35,634 bases of DNA from Firmicutes bacterium CAG:194 (GTDB lineage: Bacteria > Bacillota > Clostridia > Lachnospirales > Lachnospiraceae). A program made the translations under genes and the position numbers. Shown piece by piece: positions 1 to 8,270 of the stretch (within the stretch, counting starts at the first letter, position 1; each line of letters begins with the position of its first letter). The notes under the pieces are model-generated. The model saw only the letters and a list, made by a program, of their open reading frames with translations, did no database searches and had not been told where the DNA came from. Location: contig HF995231.1 of the NCBI GenBank assembly GCA_000432915.1, positions 9,200 to 44,833 of the forward strand, read 5' to 3'.

Positions 1-279
1 TTCGGAACCGCTCTCAATTCCCATAGAAAGCAGTGCGGATCCGACAAGTGCTGCAGGCGCTGCATCTACACCGAAAATAAACTGCGGCGAGGTGGAAAAG
101 ACCGCAAAAAACAGAATCGGCAGTACAGAACCATACAGCCCATAGACTGCAGGAAGTCCCGCAATCTGCGCATATCCCATGGAGATCGGTATGGAAACCG
201 CCATGATAATCAGTCCCGCCAGAATATCTTTTCCCAGATTTTCTTTCTTATAATTTCTAAGCGTTGGAAATAAATGCAA
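1..279 (-). CDS. SulP-family anion transporter, N-terminal part (cut by window edge)
   Basis: The reading frame runs off the left edge of the window, so only the first 93 residues are visible. They contain DILAGLIIMAVSIPISMGYA followed by QIAGLPAVYGLYGS and FSTSPQFIFGVDAAPAA, which is the characteristic start of SulP/SLC26 permeases: a cytoplasmic lead, then TM1 with the MGYA.IAG.P..YGLY signature. The family carries sulfate, bicarbonate or other anions across the cytoplasmic membrane; the substrate cannot be told from this part. I chose a TTG start at 277-279 because an AGAGGA ribosome binding site lies about 10 bases upstream, the ATG nearby is out of frame, and an in-frame stop occurs further upstream. 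It is transcribed away from the ABC exporter genes. Confidence 0.8.
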   Translation of the reverse strand, partial: MHLFPTLRNYKKENLGKDILAGLIIMAVSIPISMGYAQIAGLPAVYGLYGSVLPILFFAVFSTSPQFIFGVDAAPAALVGSALLSMGIESGSE

Positions 280-454
280 CTTCTGCCATCCTCTTTCTGT
301 CTGATATCTGCACAGACACTTGCTTTTGATTTATGTCCACATTATTTTACCATTCTACTCCTATCCGGCGCAAGATACCATATTCCGGATATCATATTTC
401 ACGAAATTTTTACAAAAAATGCATATATATGATGATATAATATTAGTGATATTA
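280..454. promoter_or_regulatory. Divergent promoter region between the SulP gene and the ABC exporter
   Basis: This AT-rich stretch has no gene. On the plus strand a TATAAT (436-441) lies just before the structured leader of the ABC exporter; its -35 is weak. On the minus strand TTGCGC and TAAAAT (around 343-348) with 18 bases between them could serve the SulP gene. Confidence 0.4.
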
Positions 455-650
455 GGGTCAGAGGTCAGAAACCACGATGTGCTTGCACAGGAGTGGTTTC
501 CTGACTTCCTGACCCGCCCAAATATGAGCATAAAAGTGAAGCGTCAGCTTCACGTTATGCGAATATTGGGCAGGATTGTGAGAGTGCGAAGCACGGAACA
601 ATCCGTATGATATCACATAATTCTCATTATGAGCATAAAAGTGAAGCCCC
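455..650 (+). promoter_or_regulatory. Structured 5' leader with three consecutive hairpins upstream of the ABC exporter
   Basis: Three imperfect inverted repeats lie end to end: 455-515 (GGGTCAG / CTGACCC outer arms, inner TGTGC-tt-GCACA), 516-571 (GCCCAAATAT / AATATTGGGC outer, inner GTGAAGC-gtca-GCTTCAC) and 573-604 (GGATTGT / ACAATCC, inner TGC-gaa-GCA). The 19-base word ATGAGCATAAAAGTGAAGC occurs in the 5' arm of hairpin 2 (524-542) and again at 629-647, four bases before the AGGAGG ribosome binding site. The 3' arm of hairpin 2 could therefore pair with either copy. The structure is seen in the sequence; a regulatory role is inference, and it could also be a palindromic repeat cluster. 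Confidence 0.5.
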
Positions 651-662
651 CAGGAGGTCCCC

Positions 663-1376
663 ATGGAACAAAAAACACCTTTTGTACAATTTCAGAATGT
701 CTGTAAATATTACCAGGTCGGCGATACCCGCTTTGCCGCCTCGGATCACATTTCCTTTACGATCGAAAAAGGAGAATTCTGCGTAATATTAGGGCCTTCC
801 GGTGCGGGAAAAACGACCGTTTTAAACATGCTCGGCGGAATGGATACGTGTGATGAAGGCACGATCCTTCTGGACGGAGAGTGTGTCAGCTCCTTTGACA
901 GTAAGCGGCTGACAACTTATCGCCGCTACGACGTCGGCTTTGTATTCCAGTTTTACAATCTGGTACAGAACCTGACCGCCAGAGAAAATGTAGAGCTTGC
1001 TTCCGAGATCTGTAAGGATCCTCTTGATGCAGATACCGTTCTTGCCGAAGTCGGTCTTTCCGACCGGAAAAACAACTTTCCTGCCCAGCTTTCCGGCGGG
1101 GAACAGCAACGTGTTTCCATCGCCAGAGCGCTTGCAAAAAATCCAAAGATCCTGCTCTGCGATGAGCCGACAGGTGCACTTGATTATAAAACAGGCAAAC
1201 AGGTGCTTGCCCTTTTACAGCAGACATGCAGAAAACAGGGACGTACCGTTATCGTCATCACCCACAACAGCGCACTTGCCGCCATGGCTGACCGCGTGAT
1301 CCGCATCGGCAGCGGAAAGGTTGTCGAGGAGAAACTGAATGAACATCCTACACCGGTAGAAGAGATTGAATGGTAA
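663..1376 (+). CDS. ABC transporter ATP-binding protein (MacB/LolD-like exporter ATPase)
   Basis: This is the 237-residue ATPase subunit of an ABC system that works with the FtsX-type permease immediately downstream. Walker A GPSGAGKTT is at residues 44-52, the Q-loop at about Q96, the LSGGE signature at 143-147, Walker B ILLCDE at 163-168 and the switch histidine at H201. Length and motif spacing match the MacB/LolD/FtsE group, whose members drive mechanotransmission or export of peptides, lipids or antibiotics rather than import; no binding protein is encoded nearby. The start has an excellent AGGAGGT ribosome binding site at 651-657. The gap to the permease gene is 27 bases, so the two are cotranscribed. 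A long structured leader precedes it. The substrate is unknown. Confidence 0.93.
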   Translation: MEQKTPFVQFQNVCKYYQVGDTRFAASDHISFTIEKGEFCVILGPSGAGKTTVLNMLGGMDTCDEGTILLDGECVSSFDSKRLTTYRRYDVGFVFQFYNLVQNLTARENVELASEICKDPLDADTVLAEVGLSDRKNNFPAQLSGGEQQRVSIARALAKNPKILLCDEPTGALDYKTGKQVLALLQQTCRKQGRTVIVITHNSALAAMADRVIRIGSGKVVEEKLNEHPTPVEEIEW

Positions 1377-1403
1377 CAGTTTTCTTGAAAGGATAAGATA
1401 AAA

Positions 1404-4400
1404 ATGACCCGAAGCTACCGCAAAAATATAAGACGAACCTTTAAGCATACGAAAAGCAGATTTATCGCCATTTTTTCCATCATTGCACTTGGTGTCGGCT
1501 TTCTTGCCGGTCTGAATGCAACACCGGTCGACATGAAGGAATCTATGGAGGCATATATGGACGATGCCAACTTTTATGATATCCGCATTGTTTCCACACT
1601 CGGTCTGACCGATGACGATGTCTCTGCCCTGTCTGCCATAGATGGCGTCAAAGACGTCCAGCCCGCCTACAACGCGGATCTTCTTGTACAGACCGGAGAC
1701 GATACCGTCGTGGCAAGAGCACATTCACTGCCAATAACTACCGGTAAAGAAGAGACAGAAAAAAGCACATCCTCCCTGTCGACAGACGGCAACACCGCAA
1801 CGAATGCGCAGGATACCATCAACAAGCTTTTCCTCGTTGACGGTCATATGCCTGAAAAATCGGGCGAGTGTGTCGTGGAAGCGGGGGCTAACGATATGGC
1901 GTCCGCTTATCCGATCGGTTCCAAACTGGTGATCAGTCCGGAAAACGAGGATCTGGACAGTAAGTTATCCACAACCGAGTATGAGGTTGTCGGAATTGTC
2001 CACAGTGCCAACTACTTCAGCTTTGAAAGAGAGCCTGCCAGTGTGGGAAACGGACGGGTCAATCTTCTCATGTATCTGCTGCCTGAAGATTACGCTTTTA
2101 CAGCCTATACAGAAATTTACTTAACCGTGGACGGTGCTCTCGCATCCAACAGTCTGGGAGATGATTACGATCCGCTCGTTGATACTGTAAAAAATAAAAT
2201 CGAAGCAATACAGGAGCTGCGCTGCCAGACAAGATATGACGAGATTTACGATGAGGCACAGCAGAAGATCGATGATGCCTGGGATTCCTATCATGAAGCA
2301 AAAGAAGAAGCCGATCAGAAGCTTTCGGATGCCAAAGCAGAGCTCACAGACGGTGAAAAAGAGCTGGCGGACGGGCAGACCGAATATGAACAGGGCGAGG
2401 CCGATTATGCGGATGCGCTTTCACAGATCGCCGAAAATGAGCAGAAGCTGGCAGATGGCGAAATACAGCTTGGCGATGCCAGAAGAAAGCTGCAGGAAGC
2501 AGATGCCAGGATCAGCAATAACGAAACACTCCTAGAGCAAAACGAAGCCAAATTAAATGCAGCCAAAACAGAGCTGGACAAAGGACAGGCACAATATGAC
2601 AATGGCATGAACGCCTATCAGAGCGGCAAAAAGCAGTTAGACGACGGACAGGTGCAGCTGGACGCTGCCAAAAAGCAGCTGGATACCGCAAAAGAAAGCT
2701 ATCAGTCCGGGCTTGCAGGCTGCGCACAGGGCATGACTTCTCTTCTGCCCTCTATGACAGCGGACGGACTGGATGGTTTTCTTGCTTTTTTAAGTGACAA
2801 AGGCTATGGTGCGCCGCAGACAACTGCCGCCTTTTTACAGGATATGGCAGAATACGGTGTTTCTCTTCCGACAGTTTCCGCCAATTCCGCAGAGGCTGCT
2901 TATCTGGAACAGGGGATCAGCCAGCTTCTGCCTGCGATCTCCCAGCTCTACAGTGCCAGAGAATCTATTACAGCAGGGCAGAGTACTTATGATGCTAATG
3001 CCGCCAAGCTGGAAGAAAGCAAAAAGCTGCTGGCAGACAGCAAAGAAGAACTTTCCAAAGCCAGACAAAAGCTCCAAAAGGGGCAGAAACAGTATGAAGA
3101 CGGTAAAAAGCAACTTGAAAACGGTAAGAAACAACTCAGCAGCGCAAAAGCCATGCTGGCGGGAAGCTGGGCAACCCTGTCCGGCAGACAGACAGAGCTG
3201 ACAGACGGACTTTCCCAGATCTCCGATGCAAAATCCTCACTGGAGGATGCCAGAAGCAGGCTGGATGACGCCAAAGCAACGATTGCGGAAAATGCCCAGA
3301 AGTTAGCTGATGGTAAAATTTCTTATGAAGATGCAAAAAAAGAGGCAGATGAAAAGCTGGCAGATGCCAGACAGGAGATAGAAGACGGCCAGGCAGATCT
3401 GGATACACTGGAAATGCCCAAATGGTATATCTGGGGCAGAGATAAAAATATCAGCTACTCTTCCTTTACTGCCAACATTGACAAGCTGAATGCCATTACG
3501 ACCGTTTTCCCGATCTTCTTTTTCCTAGTGGCTGCCCTTGTCGTTTCCACGACCATGACACGTATGGTAGAAGAAGAACGTTTACAGATCGGAACAATGA
3601 AAGCGCTCGGTTACTCTGCCAAAACGATCATGCAAAAGTATATTCTTTATGCACTCGCAGCTTCCGTTTCCGGAACGCTCGTCGGTCTTGCGGTCGGATT
3701 TAAAGCATTCCCGAGCATTATCTGGTCTGCTTATGAAATGATGTATTATATGCCTGCCATTGCGACCCCATGGCGGCTTTCCCAGGCACTCTTCTCCGGT
3801 GGAACACTGACCGTACTTTCCCTGCTTGTAACAGCACTGACCTGTCGCAGCTCTCTCTCCGAAACACCTGCTGCTTTGATGCTGCCCCGTGCACCCAAGG
3901 CAGGAAAACGGATCCTGCTGGAACGGATCACCCCACTGTGGCGTCACTTCCCGTTCTCCTGGAAGGTGACCTGTCGTAATCTGTTCCGCTATAAAAAACG
4001 TTTCTGGATGACCGTGATCGGTGTTGCAGGCTGTACCTCCCTGCTGATCGCCGGCTTCGGTATTTCTGATTCGCTCAATGCGATCATTACCAAGCAGTAT
4101 GAAGATATTTTCCATTACGATCTGATGACGGTCGTCACGGAAGAGGATGCCCTCACGCAAGGCGCCGTACAGGAATATTTATTTGACAATCCGTCTGTTT
4201 TTTCTGATTCTCTTGCTGTTTCGATCCAGTCAACCAGACAGGAAATAAAGAACGGTGAGGCAGATGTTTATCTGATGATTCCGAAGGATCTTTCTTCATT
4301 TGGAAGCTTTGTGGATCTGCATGAACGAGTTTCCCGCAAGGCCACGCCACTGCAGGAGGACGGCATCATCATAACGGAAAAGCTGGCAAAAACACTGGGC

Positions 4401-5093
4401 ATTCAGGCAGGCGACAGTATCACACTGCAAAATGAAGACGAGGAAAAAGCCTCCTTTACCGTAACCGGTGTCTGTGAGCATTATGTCAGCAACTATGTCT
4501 ATATGAGTGCTGCTACCTATGAAGCAGGCTTTCAAAAAGCACCGGTTTACAACGCTGCCATCAGCAAAATGCCGGATGACAGCCAGACTGTGCGGGATCA
4601 GGTTTCCGCTGTGCTTCTTGACAATGATCATGTTGCCAGCCTGACCTTTACAGCCGATAACGTAAAGCAGGTACTGAATATGCTCAATTCCATTGATGCG
4701 GTTGTTGTCCTTATCATTGTCTGTGCTGCAGGGCTTGCCTTTGTTGTACTGTACAATCTGTCCAATATCAATGTGGCGGAACGTGTCAAAGAGATTGCCA
4801 CGATCAAAGTACTCGGCTTCTATGACCGCGAAGTGGACAGCTACGTCAACCGGGAAAGCTATGCCCTGACAGGAATCGGTATCTTCTTCGGTATTTTCGG
4901 CGGTATTGCCCTGCATAAGTTTGTCATTACAACCGTTGAGGTCGATGCGGTCATGTTTGGCAGGAGCCTCCGCCCGGTCAGCTTCCTGTATGCAGTCCTG
5001 TTGACGCTTCTGTTCAGTATCATCGTGAGCCTCGTGATCGGACGATCTCTGAAAAAGGTTTCTATGGTAGAAAGTATGAAAGCACCGGAGTAA
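1404..5093 (+). CDS. Large FtsX/MacB-type ABC permease with coiled-coil extracytoplasmic domain
   Basis: The 1229-residue membrane subunit is paired with the preceding ATPase. A first transmembrane segment lies near residues 21-42 (FIAIFSIIALGVGFLAGL), followed by a MacB-like periplasmic-core-type region. From about residue 285 to 668 there is a long helical segment rich in repeats such as DGEKELADG and DGKKQLENG, interrupted near 435-530. Then comes a first FtsX block (three TMs, with the RLQIGTMKALGYS motif), a second extracytoplasmic domain after a TM at about residue 870, and a second FtsX block at the C-terminus with EIATIKVLGFY. This duplicated FtsX layout with a long coiled coil is common in Firmicutes 'FtsX-like permease' proteins. 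The substrate is not known. The ribosome binding site is AAAGGAT. A two-hairpin element follows the stop codon. Confidence 0.9.
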   Translation: MTRSYRKNIRRTFKHTKSRFIAIFSIIALGVGFLAGLNATPVDMKESMEAYMDDANFYDIRIVSTLGLTDDDVSALSAIDGVKDVQPAYNADLLVQTGDDTVVARAHSLPITTGKEETEKSTSSLSTDGNTATNAQDTINKLFLVDGHMPEKSGECVVEAGANDMASAYPIGSKLVISPENEDLDSKLSTTEYEVVGIVHSANYFSFEREPASVGNGRVNLLMYLLPEDYAFTAYTEIYLTVDGALASNSLGDDYDPLVDTVKNKIEAIQELRCQTRYDEIYDEAQQKIDDAWDSYHEAKEEADQKLSDAKAELTDGEKELADGQTEYEQGEADYADALSQIAENEQKLADGEIQLGDARRKLQEADARISNNETLLEQNEAKLNAAKTELDKGQAQYDNGMNAYQSGKKQLDDGQVQLDAAKKQLDTAKESYQSGLAGCAQGMTSLLPSMTADGLDGFLAFLSDKGYGAPQTTAAFLQDMAEYGVSLPTVSANSAEAAYLEQGISQLLPAISQLYSARESITAGQSTYDANAAKLEESKKLLADSKEELSKARQKLQKGQKQYEDGKKQLENGKKQLSSAKAMLAGSWATLSGRQTELTDGLSQISDAKSSLEDARSRLDDAKATIAENAQKLADGKISYEDAKKEADEKLADARQEIEDGQADLDTLEMPKWYIWGRDKNISYSSFTANIDKLNAITTVFPIFFFLVAALVVSTTMTRMVEEERLQIGTMKALGYSAKTIMQKYILYALAASVSGTLVGLAVGFKAFPSIIWSAYEMMYYMPAIATPWRLSQALFSGGTLTVLSLLVTALTCRSSLSETPAALMLPRAPKAGKRILLERITPLWRHFPFSWKVTCRNLFRYKKRFWMTVIGVAGCTSLLIAGFGISDSLNAIITKQYEDIFHYDLMTVVTEEDALTQGAVQEYLFDNPSVFSDSLAVSIQSTRQEIKNGEADVYLMIPKDLSSFGSFVDLHERVSRKATPLQEDGIIITEKLAKTLGIQAGDSITLQNEDEEKASFTVTGVCEHYVSNYVYMSAATYEAGFQKAPVYNAAISKMPDDSQTVRDQVSAVLLDNDHVASLTFTADNVKQVLNMLNSIDAVVVLIIVCAAGLAFVVLYNLSNINVAERVKEIATIKVLGFYDREVDSYVNRESYALTGIGIFFGIFGGIALHKFVITTVEVDAVMFGRSLRPVSFLYAVLLTLLFSIIVSLVIGRSLKKVSMVESMKAPE

Positions 5094-5094
5094 G

Positions 5095-5164
5095 ATAATG
5101 CTTCGTGAAACGAAACATTATGCAGCCTCAGCTCATCGTCAGAGACGATTTTCATGAGCTGAGG
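5095..5164. repeat. Two-hairpin palindromic element downstream of the ABC permease
   Basis: Hairpin one is ATAATGCTTCGT-gaa-ACGAAACATTAT (5095-5121). Hairpin two is CCTCAGCTCAT (5126-5136) against ATGAGCTGAGG (5154-5164), with inner ATCGTC-aga-GACGAT. It lies 2 bases after the stop codon and probably works as a terminator between the convergent permease and metI genes. On the minus strand it is a member of the repeat family also seen at 7044-7106, 12820-12918 and 27111-27173. Confidence 0.7.
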
Positions 5165-5215
5165 TTCCTTACTTCAGTGCTTTCTTGTTTTATGATTTCA
5201 TGTTTATTTTAGTGC

Positions 5216-5878
5216 TTAGTGCTGTCTTCTGTCCAGCTTCCTGGATACCATCATACCGATTCCCTGCAGAATCTGTACGAGCAGAACCAGAATGACGATC
5301 GTAACGAGCATGATGTCTGTCTGGTAACGGTAATAACCGTAGCGGATCGCAATATCACCAAGTCCGCCGCCACCGACAACACCTGCCATTGCGGAGTAAC
5401 CGAGGATCGTTCCGATCGCGATCGTCAGACCGACGAGAAGGGAGGTACGGGCCTCTGCCAGAAGCACCTTCCAGATGATCGTCATAGTGCCTGCACCCAT
5501 ACTCTGTGCGGCTTCGATCACGCCCTTGTCCACTTCCTTTAAGGAAGATTCCACCATACGGCCGATAAAAGGAGCTGCTGCAAAAACAAGCGGTACAACC
5601 GTTGCTGCCACGCCATAGCTCTTGCCGACAATAAATCTCGTGACCGGAATGAGCAGGATCAGCAGGATCAGGAACGGAATACTACGCAGTATATTTACGA
5701 TAAAATCAAGGATCTTGTATACTACCGCATTCGGTTTGATACCCTCCTTGTCTGTGATCGTCAGTATAATACCGATCGGAAGTCCGAGTACATATCCGAA
5801 AAAGGTGGAGAGCAGTGTCATGTAAAGTGTTGCACCTGTACCTTCCACAAGCATATGGATCGTTGTACTATCTAGCAT
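5216..5878 (-). CDS. metI: Methionine ABC transporter permease MetI
   Basis: This 220-residue inner-membrane permease belongs to the MetNIQ D/L-methionine uptake system. It has about five transmembrane segments and the cytoplasmic EAA loop at residues 122-142 (EAAQSMGAGTMTIIWKVLLA), which docks onto the ATPase. The start MLDSTTIHMLVEGTGATLYMT and the segment VVPLVFAAAPFIGRMVESSL are typical of MetI. The length equals the usual family length (about 217-225). The start codon overlaps the end of metN by 11 bases, so the two are translationally coupled. It is the last gene of the operon and converges on the ABC permease gene across the hairpin element at 5095-5164. Confidence 0.95.
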   Translation of the reverse strand: MLDSTTIHMLVEGTGATLYMTLLSTFFGYVLGLPIGIILTITDKEGIKPNAVVYKILDFIVNILRSIPFLILLILLIPVTRFIVGKSYGVAATVVPLVFAAAPFIGRMVESSLKEVDKGVIEAAQSMGAGTMTIIWKVLLAEARTSLLVGLTIAIGTILGYSAMAGVVGGGGLGDIAIRYGYYRYQTDIMLVTIVILVLLVQILQGIGMMVSRKLDRRQH

Positions 5879-6878
5879 AATCGTCTACCTCCTCAACACC
5901 TAAATTTTTCTCTTTGAAATATGTCACGATCTTATCTGCGATCTCCCCATTCTGCGGAAGCTGCAGGATCATTTCGCCCTCTGCATTGCCATTGATCGTC
6001 TTTGTATCTGCATACAGAATATTGATCGGTGTCTTGTATTCCAGAATGATATTGCCGATGATCGGCTCAAAAGCGGTATGTCCGTCGAATGTAACGCGCA
6101 CCTTTCTGTCGCCCTTCATCTCTCCGATATGTGCAAAGCCGGAAAGCACCAGCCGTTTTGCCGCATCTGTCTTCGGCTTACGGAACAGATCTTCTACAGT
6201 ACCTGTTTCCATCAGATTACCGTGGTCAAGCACTGCGACATGAGAGCAGATCTCCTGCACAACAGCCATTTCATGTGTGATAACCACGATCGTAATACCA
6301 CGCTTCTCATTGATTTCCTTCAAAAGCGATAAAATAGACTTTGTAGTCTGCGGATCCAACGCACTGGTCGCCTCGTCACACAGCAAAATCTCAGGATCTG
6401 TCGCAAGCACTCTCGCGATCGCCACACGCTGCTTCTGTCCGCCGGAAAGCTGCGCCGGATATGCCTTTGCCTTTTCAGACAGATCAACGACCTCTAAAAG
6501 CTCCAACGCTCTTTTTCTTGCTTCACTCTTCTTAACACCGGCAATTTCAAGCGGAAAACAGATATTATCGAGAACGGTTCTCTGCATCAGCAGGTTGAAA
6601 TGCTGAAAGATCATACCGATCCGCTGTCTTTCTTTGCGAAGCTGCTTATTGGAAAGAGACATCAGACTGTTTCCGTTTACGACAACTTCTCCGTCCGTCG
6701 GTTTTTCCAGCAGATTCAAACAACGTACCAGTGTACTTTTTCCTGCGCCGGATAATCCGATAATGCCAAAAATATCACCCTTTTCAATGGAAAGGCTGAT
6801 ATCCCTCAGAGCTTCTACTTCTCCGTTTTGTGCATGAAAGGTTTTGCTTACATGCGTAAGTTCAATGATTGGTTCCAT
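5868..6878 (-). CDS. metN: Methionine ABC transporter ATP-binding protein MetN
   Basis: This 336-residue ATPase energises methionine import with MetI and MetQ. Walker A GLSGAGKST is at residues 41-49, LSGGQ at 144-148 and Walker B ILLCDE at 164-169. The C-terminal 75 or so residues, starting around VRVTFDGHTAFEPII, form the NIL/ACT-like domain that in MetN proteins binds methionine and inhibits transport when the internal pool is high (family knowledge). The ribosome binding site is GAGGAAG. Upstream, instead of a short operon gap after metQ, lie a 12-bp-stem hairpin (6913-6953) and a 219-bp MITE (6979-7197), so expression relative to metQ may be altered. Confidence 0.96.
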   Translation of the reverse strand: MEPIIELTHVSKTFHAQNGEVEALRDISLSIEKGDIFGIIGLSGAGKSTLVRCLNLLEKPTDGEVVVNGNSLMSLSNKQLRKERQRIGMIFQHFNLLMQRTVLDNICFPLEIAGVKKSEARKRALELLEVVDLSEKAKAYPAQLSGGQKQRVAIARVLATDPEILLCDEATSALDPQTTKSILSLLKEINEKRGITIVVITHEMAVVQEICSHVAVLDHGNLMETGTVEDLFRKPKTDAAKRLVLSGFAHIGEMKGDRKVRVTFDGHTAFEPIIGNIILEYKTPINILYADTKTINGNAEGEMILQLPQNGEIADKIVTYFKEKNLGVEEVDDYAR

Positions 6879-6912
6879 ACATCTTCCTCAATCTTTCTGT
6901 TAAAATACAGAT

Positions 6913-6953
6913 ACCTCCGGTCATAGCGCATAGCGTTCCAAATGACCGGAGGT
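6913..6953 (-). terminator. Hairpin between metQ and metN (attenuator or partial terminator)
   Basis: ACCTCCGGTCAT (6913-6924) pairs perfectly with ATGACCGGAGGT (6942-6953). On the minus strand it is followed by a weak T-rich tail (ATCTGTATTTT). Its place between the binding-protein gene and the ATPase gene suits partial termination, giving more MetQ than MetNI; that role is inference. Confidence 0.6.
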
Positions 6954-6978
6954 CTTATCATTATTTTATTTCTTATTC

Positions 6979-7197
6979 GTAACTATTCAGAACTCCATTC
7001 GCAAAATCGCATCTTACGATGCTTTCCTTTTGCTCGTTAATGACCTCGCTCATGCAAAATCTGCTTCGCAGATGAGCGAGGCTGCATCATGCATCTTCGA
7101 TGCATGACATTATGAGGTTACTTCGCCATATAAATCCGTAAAAATCTGCCCATAAATGGTCAGTTTATTACGGATTTGCATGGCTCTGAATAGTTAC
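6979..7197. mobile_element. 219-bp MITE, copy A, inserted between metQ and metN
   Basis: The ends are inverted repeats: GTAACTATTCAGA at the left and TCTGAATAGTTAC at the right. The element is flanked by a perfect 8-bp direct repeat, TCTTATTC, at 6971-6978 and 7198-7205, a target-site duplication. It encodes no protein; the interior holds two hairpins (7044-7081 and 7088-7106). A second copy of identical length sits at 27046-27264 with only about four differences. Ends starting GTAA plus an 8-bp duplication are the pattern known for IS66-family transposons, so mobilisation in trans by an IS66-type transposase is inferred. The right-hand duplication includes the metQ stop codon. Confidence 0.85.
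7044..7106 (+). repeat. Two-hairpin repeat unit inside MITE copy A
   Basis: Hairpin one is CCTCGCTCAT (7044-7053) with ATGAGCGAGG (7072-7081), inner ATCTGC-ttc-GCAGAT. The linker CTGCAT leads to hairpin two, CATGCATC-ttc-GATGCATG (7088-7106). Related units with changed but still complementary stems occur at 5095-5164 (minus strand), 12820-12918 and 27111-27173. Confidence 0.75.
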
Positions 7198-7199
7198 TC

Positions 7200-8147
7200 T
7201 TATTCTTCAAAAGGAATAACTGCACCATCATACTTGTCGTTGATGAACTGTTTGATCTCATCAGATTTCAGTACATCTACCAAAGCTTTGATCGCATCGT
7301 TATTTTCATTTCCTTCTTTGACTGCGATAACATTTACATATGTCTTAGCTGCTTCAGAATCAGATGTCTCATATGCGATAGAATCCTTTGCTACTGAGAA
7401 ACCTGCCTGCAGTGCATAGTTACCGTTTAATACGACGAATGCAACTTCGTCTTTTACTCTGGAAACCTGTGCTGCTTCCAGCTCTTTGATCTCTACATTC
7501 TTTGGATTTTCTGCAATGTCATTTACTGTAGCTGCAAGACCTGCGCCATCCTTTAATGTGATCACACCGTTTGCTTCCAGAAGAAGCAGTGCTCTTGCTT
7601 CGTTTGTTGTGTCGTTAGGAACTGCGATCACATCGCCGTCAGCCAGATCATCAAGACTTGACTTTGTTCCCGGATAGATACCGAATGGCTCGTAGTGGAT
7701 ACCGCCTGCATTTACGAGGTGTGTTCCCTGCTCTGCATTGAAATCATCCAGATATGGGATATGCTGGAAGTAGTTTGCATCAAACTCGCCGCTTTCTACT
7801 ACAAGGTTCGGCTGAACATAATCATCAAATACTGTTACTTCAAGATCCCATCCCTGCTCTGCTAAGATCGGCTTTGCTTCCTCTAAGATCTCTGCATGTG
7901 GTGTAGCGGATGCTGCTACTGTGATAGTGCCTTTGCTTTCTACTGCTGCATCGCTTGCGTCGTCAGTAGCTTCTGCATCAGAAGCATCTGTTGCATCGGA
8001 AGCATCTGCTGCGTCTGTAGCTTCATCTGTTGCATCCGTTGCTGCGTCTGTAGCTGCCTGATCCTTTGTGTCTGTTGTATTACCGCATCCGGTCAGCACG
8101 CTGATCGCAAGTGCTCCTGTCAGTAATAATGCTGTTAACTTTTTCAT
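7200..8147 (-). CDS. metQ: Methionine-binding lipoprotein MetQ
   Basis: This 315-residue substrate-binding lipoprotein captures methionine and delivers it to MetI. The signal peptide MKKLTALLLTGALAISVLTG ends in the lipobox LTGC with the lipidated Cys at residue 21. Residues 22 to about 72 form an unusual low-complexity linker made almost only of Ala, Thr, Asp, Ser and Glu. The NlpA/MetQ fold follows, beginning TITVAASATPHAEIL and containing FDANYFQHIPYLDDFN, a hallmark of this family. The ribosome binding site is AGGAGGAG, and a strong promoter lies at 8202-8230. There is no room in the short leader for a SAM riboswitch, so methionine control, if any, acts otherwise. The stop codon lies 2 bases beyond the MITE end. 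Confidence 0.95.
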   Translation of the reverse strand: MKKLTALLLTGALAISVLTGCGNTTDTKDQAATDAATDATDEATDAADASDATDASDAEATDDASDAAVESKGTITVAASATPHAEILEEAKPILAEQGWDLEVTVFDDYVQPNLVVESGEFDANYFQHIPYLDDFNAEQGTHLVNAGGIHYEPFGIYPGTKSSLDDLADGDVIAVPNDTTNEARALLLLEANGVITLKDGAGLAATVNDIAENPKNVEIKELEAAQVSRVKDEVAFVVLNGNYALQAGFSVAKDSIAYETSDSEAAKTYVNVIAVKEGNENNDAIKALVDVLKSDEIKQFINDKYDGAVIPFEE

Positions 8148-8201
8148 AATTTTCTCCTCCTGTTTCCGTTTAGTTTCGTTATTTCCTATCGGAATAATAG
8201 G

Positions 8202-8230
8202 AGTATATCCGCTCTGTGCTTTTTTGTCAA
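8202..8230 (-). promoter_or_regulatory. metQ promoter (sigma-A type)
   Basis: On the minus strand, TTGACA (8225-8230) and TATACT (8202-8207) are separated by exactly 17 bases, about 55 bases before the metQ start codon. This is a near-consensus housekeeping promoter. Confidence 0.85.
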
Positions 8231-8270
8231 TGCTTTTGGTTATTGCACATTTTTAGAATCTGCTATAGGT

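Noticed and set aside
6979..7197. CRISPR-like or terminator-only explanation of the repeated hairpins
   Set aside because: There is no spacer-repeat periodicity; the terminal inverted repeats, second copy and 8-bp duplication fit a mobile element better.
7896..8126. Cys-rich 76-codon frame on the plus strand
   Set aside because: It is the mirror image of the Ala-Thr-Asp linker of MetQ, which is clearly the coding strand (lipobox, promoter, operon).
8148..8270. Possible SAM riboswitch before metQ
   Set aside because: The leader between promoter and start codon is only about 50 bases, too short for any known SAM riboswitch, and no such motif is present.
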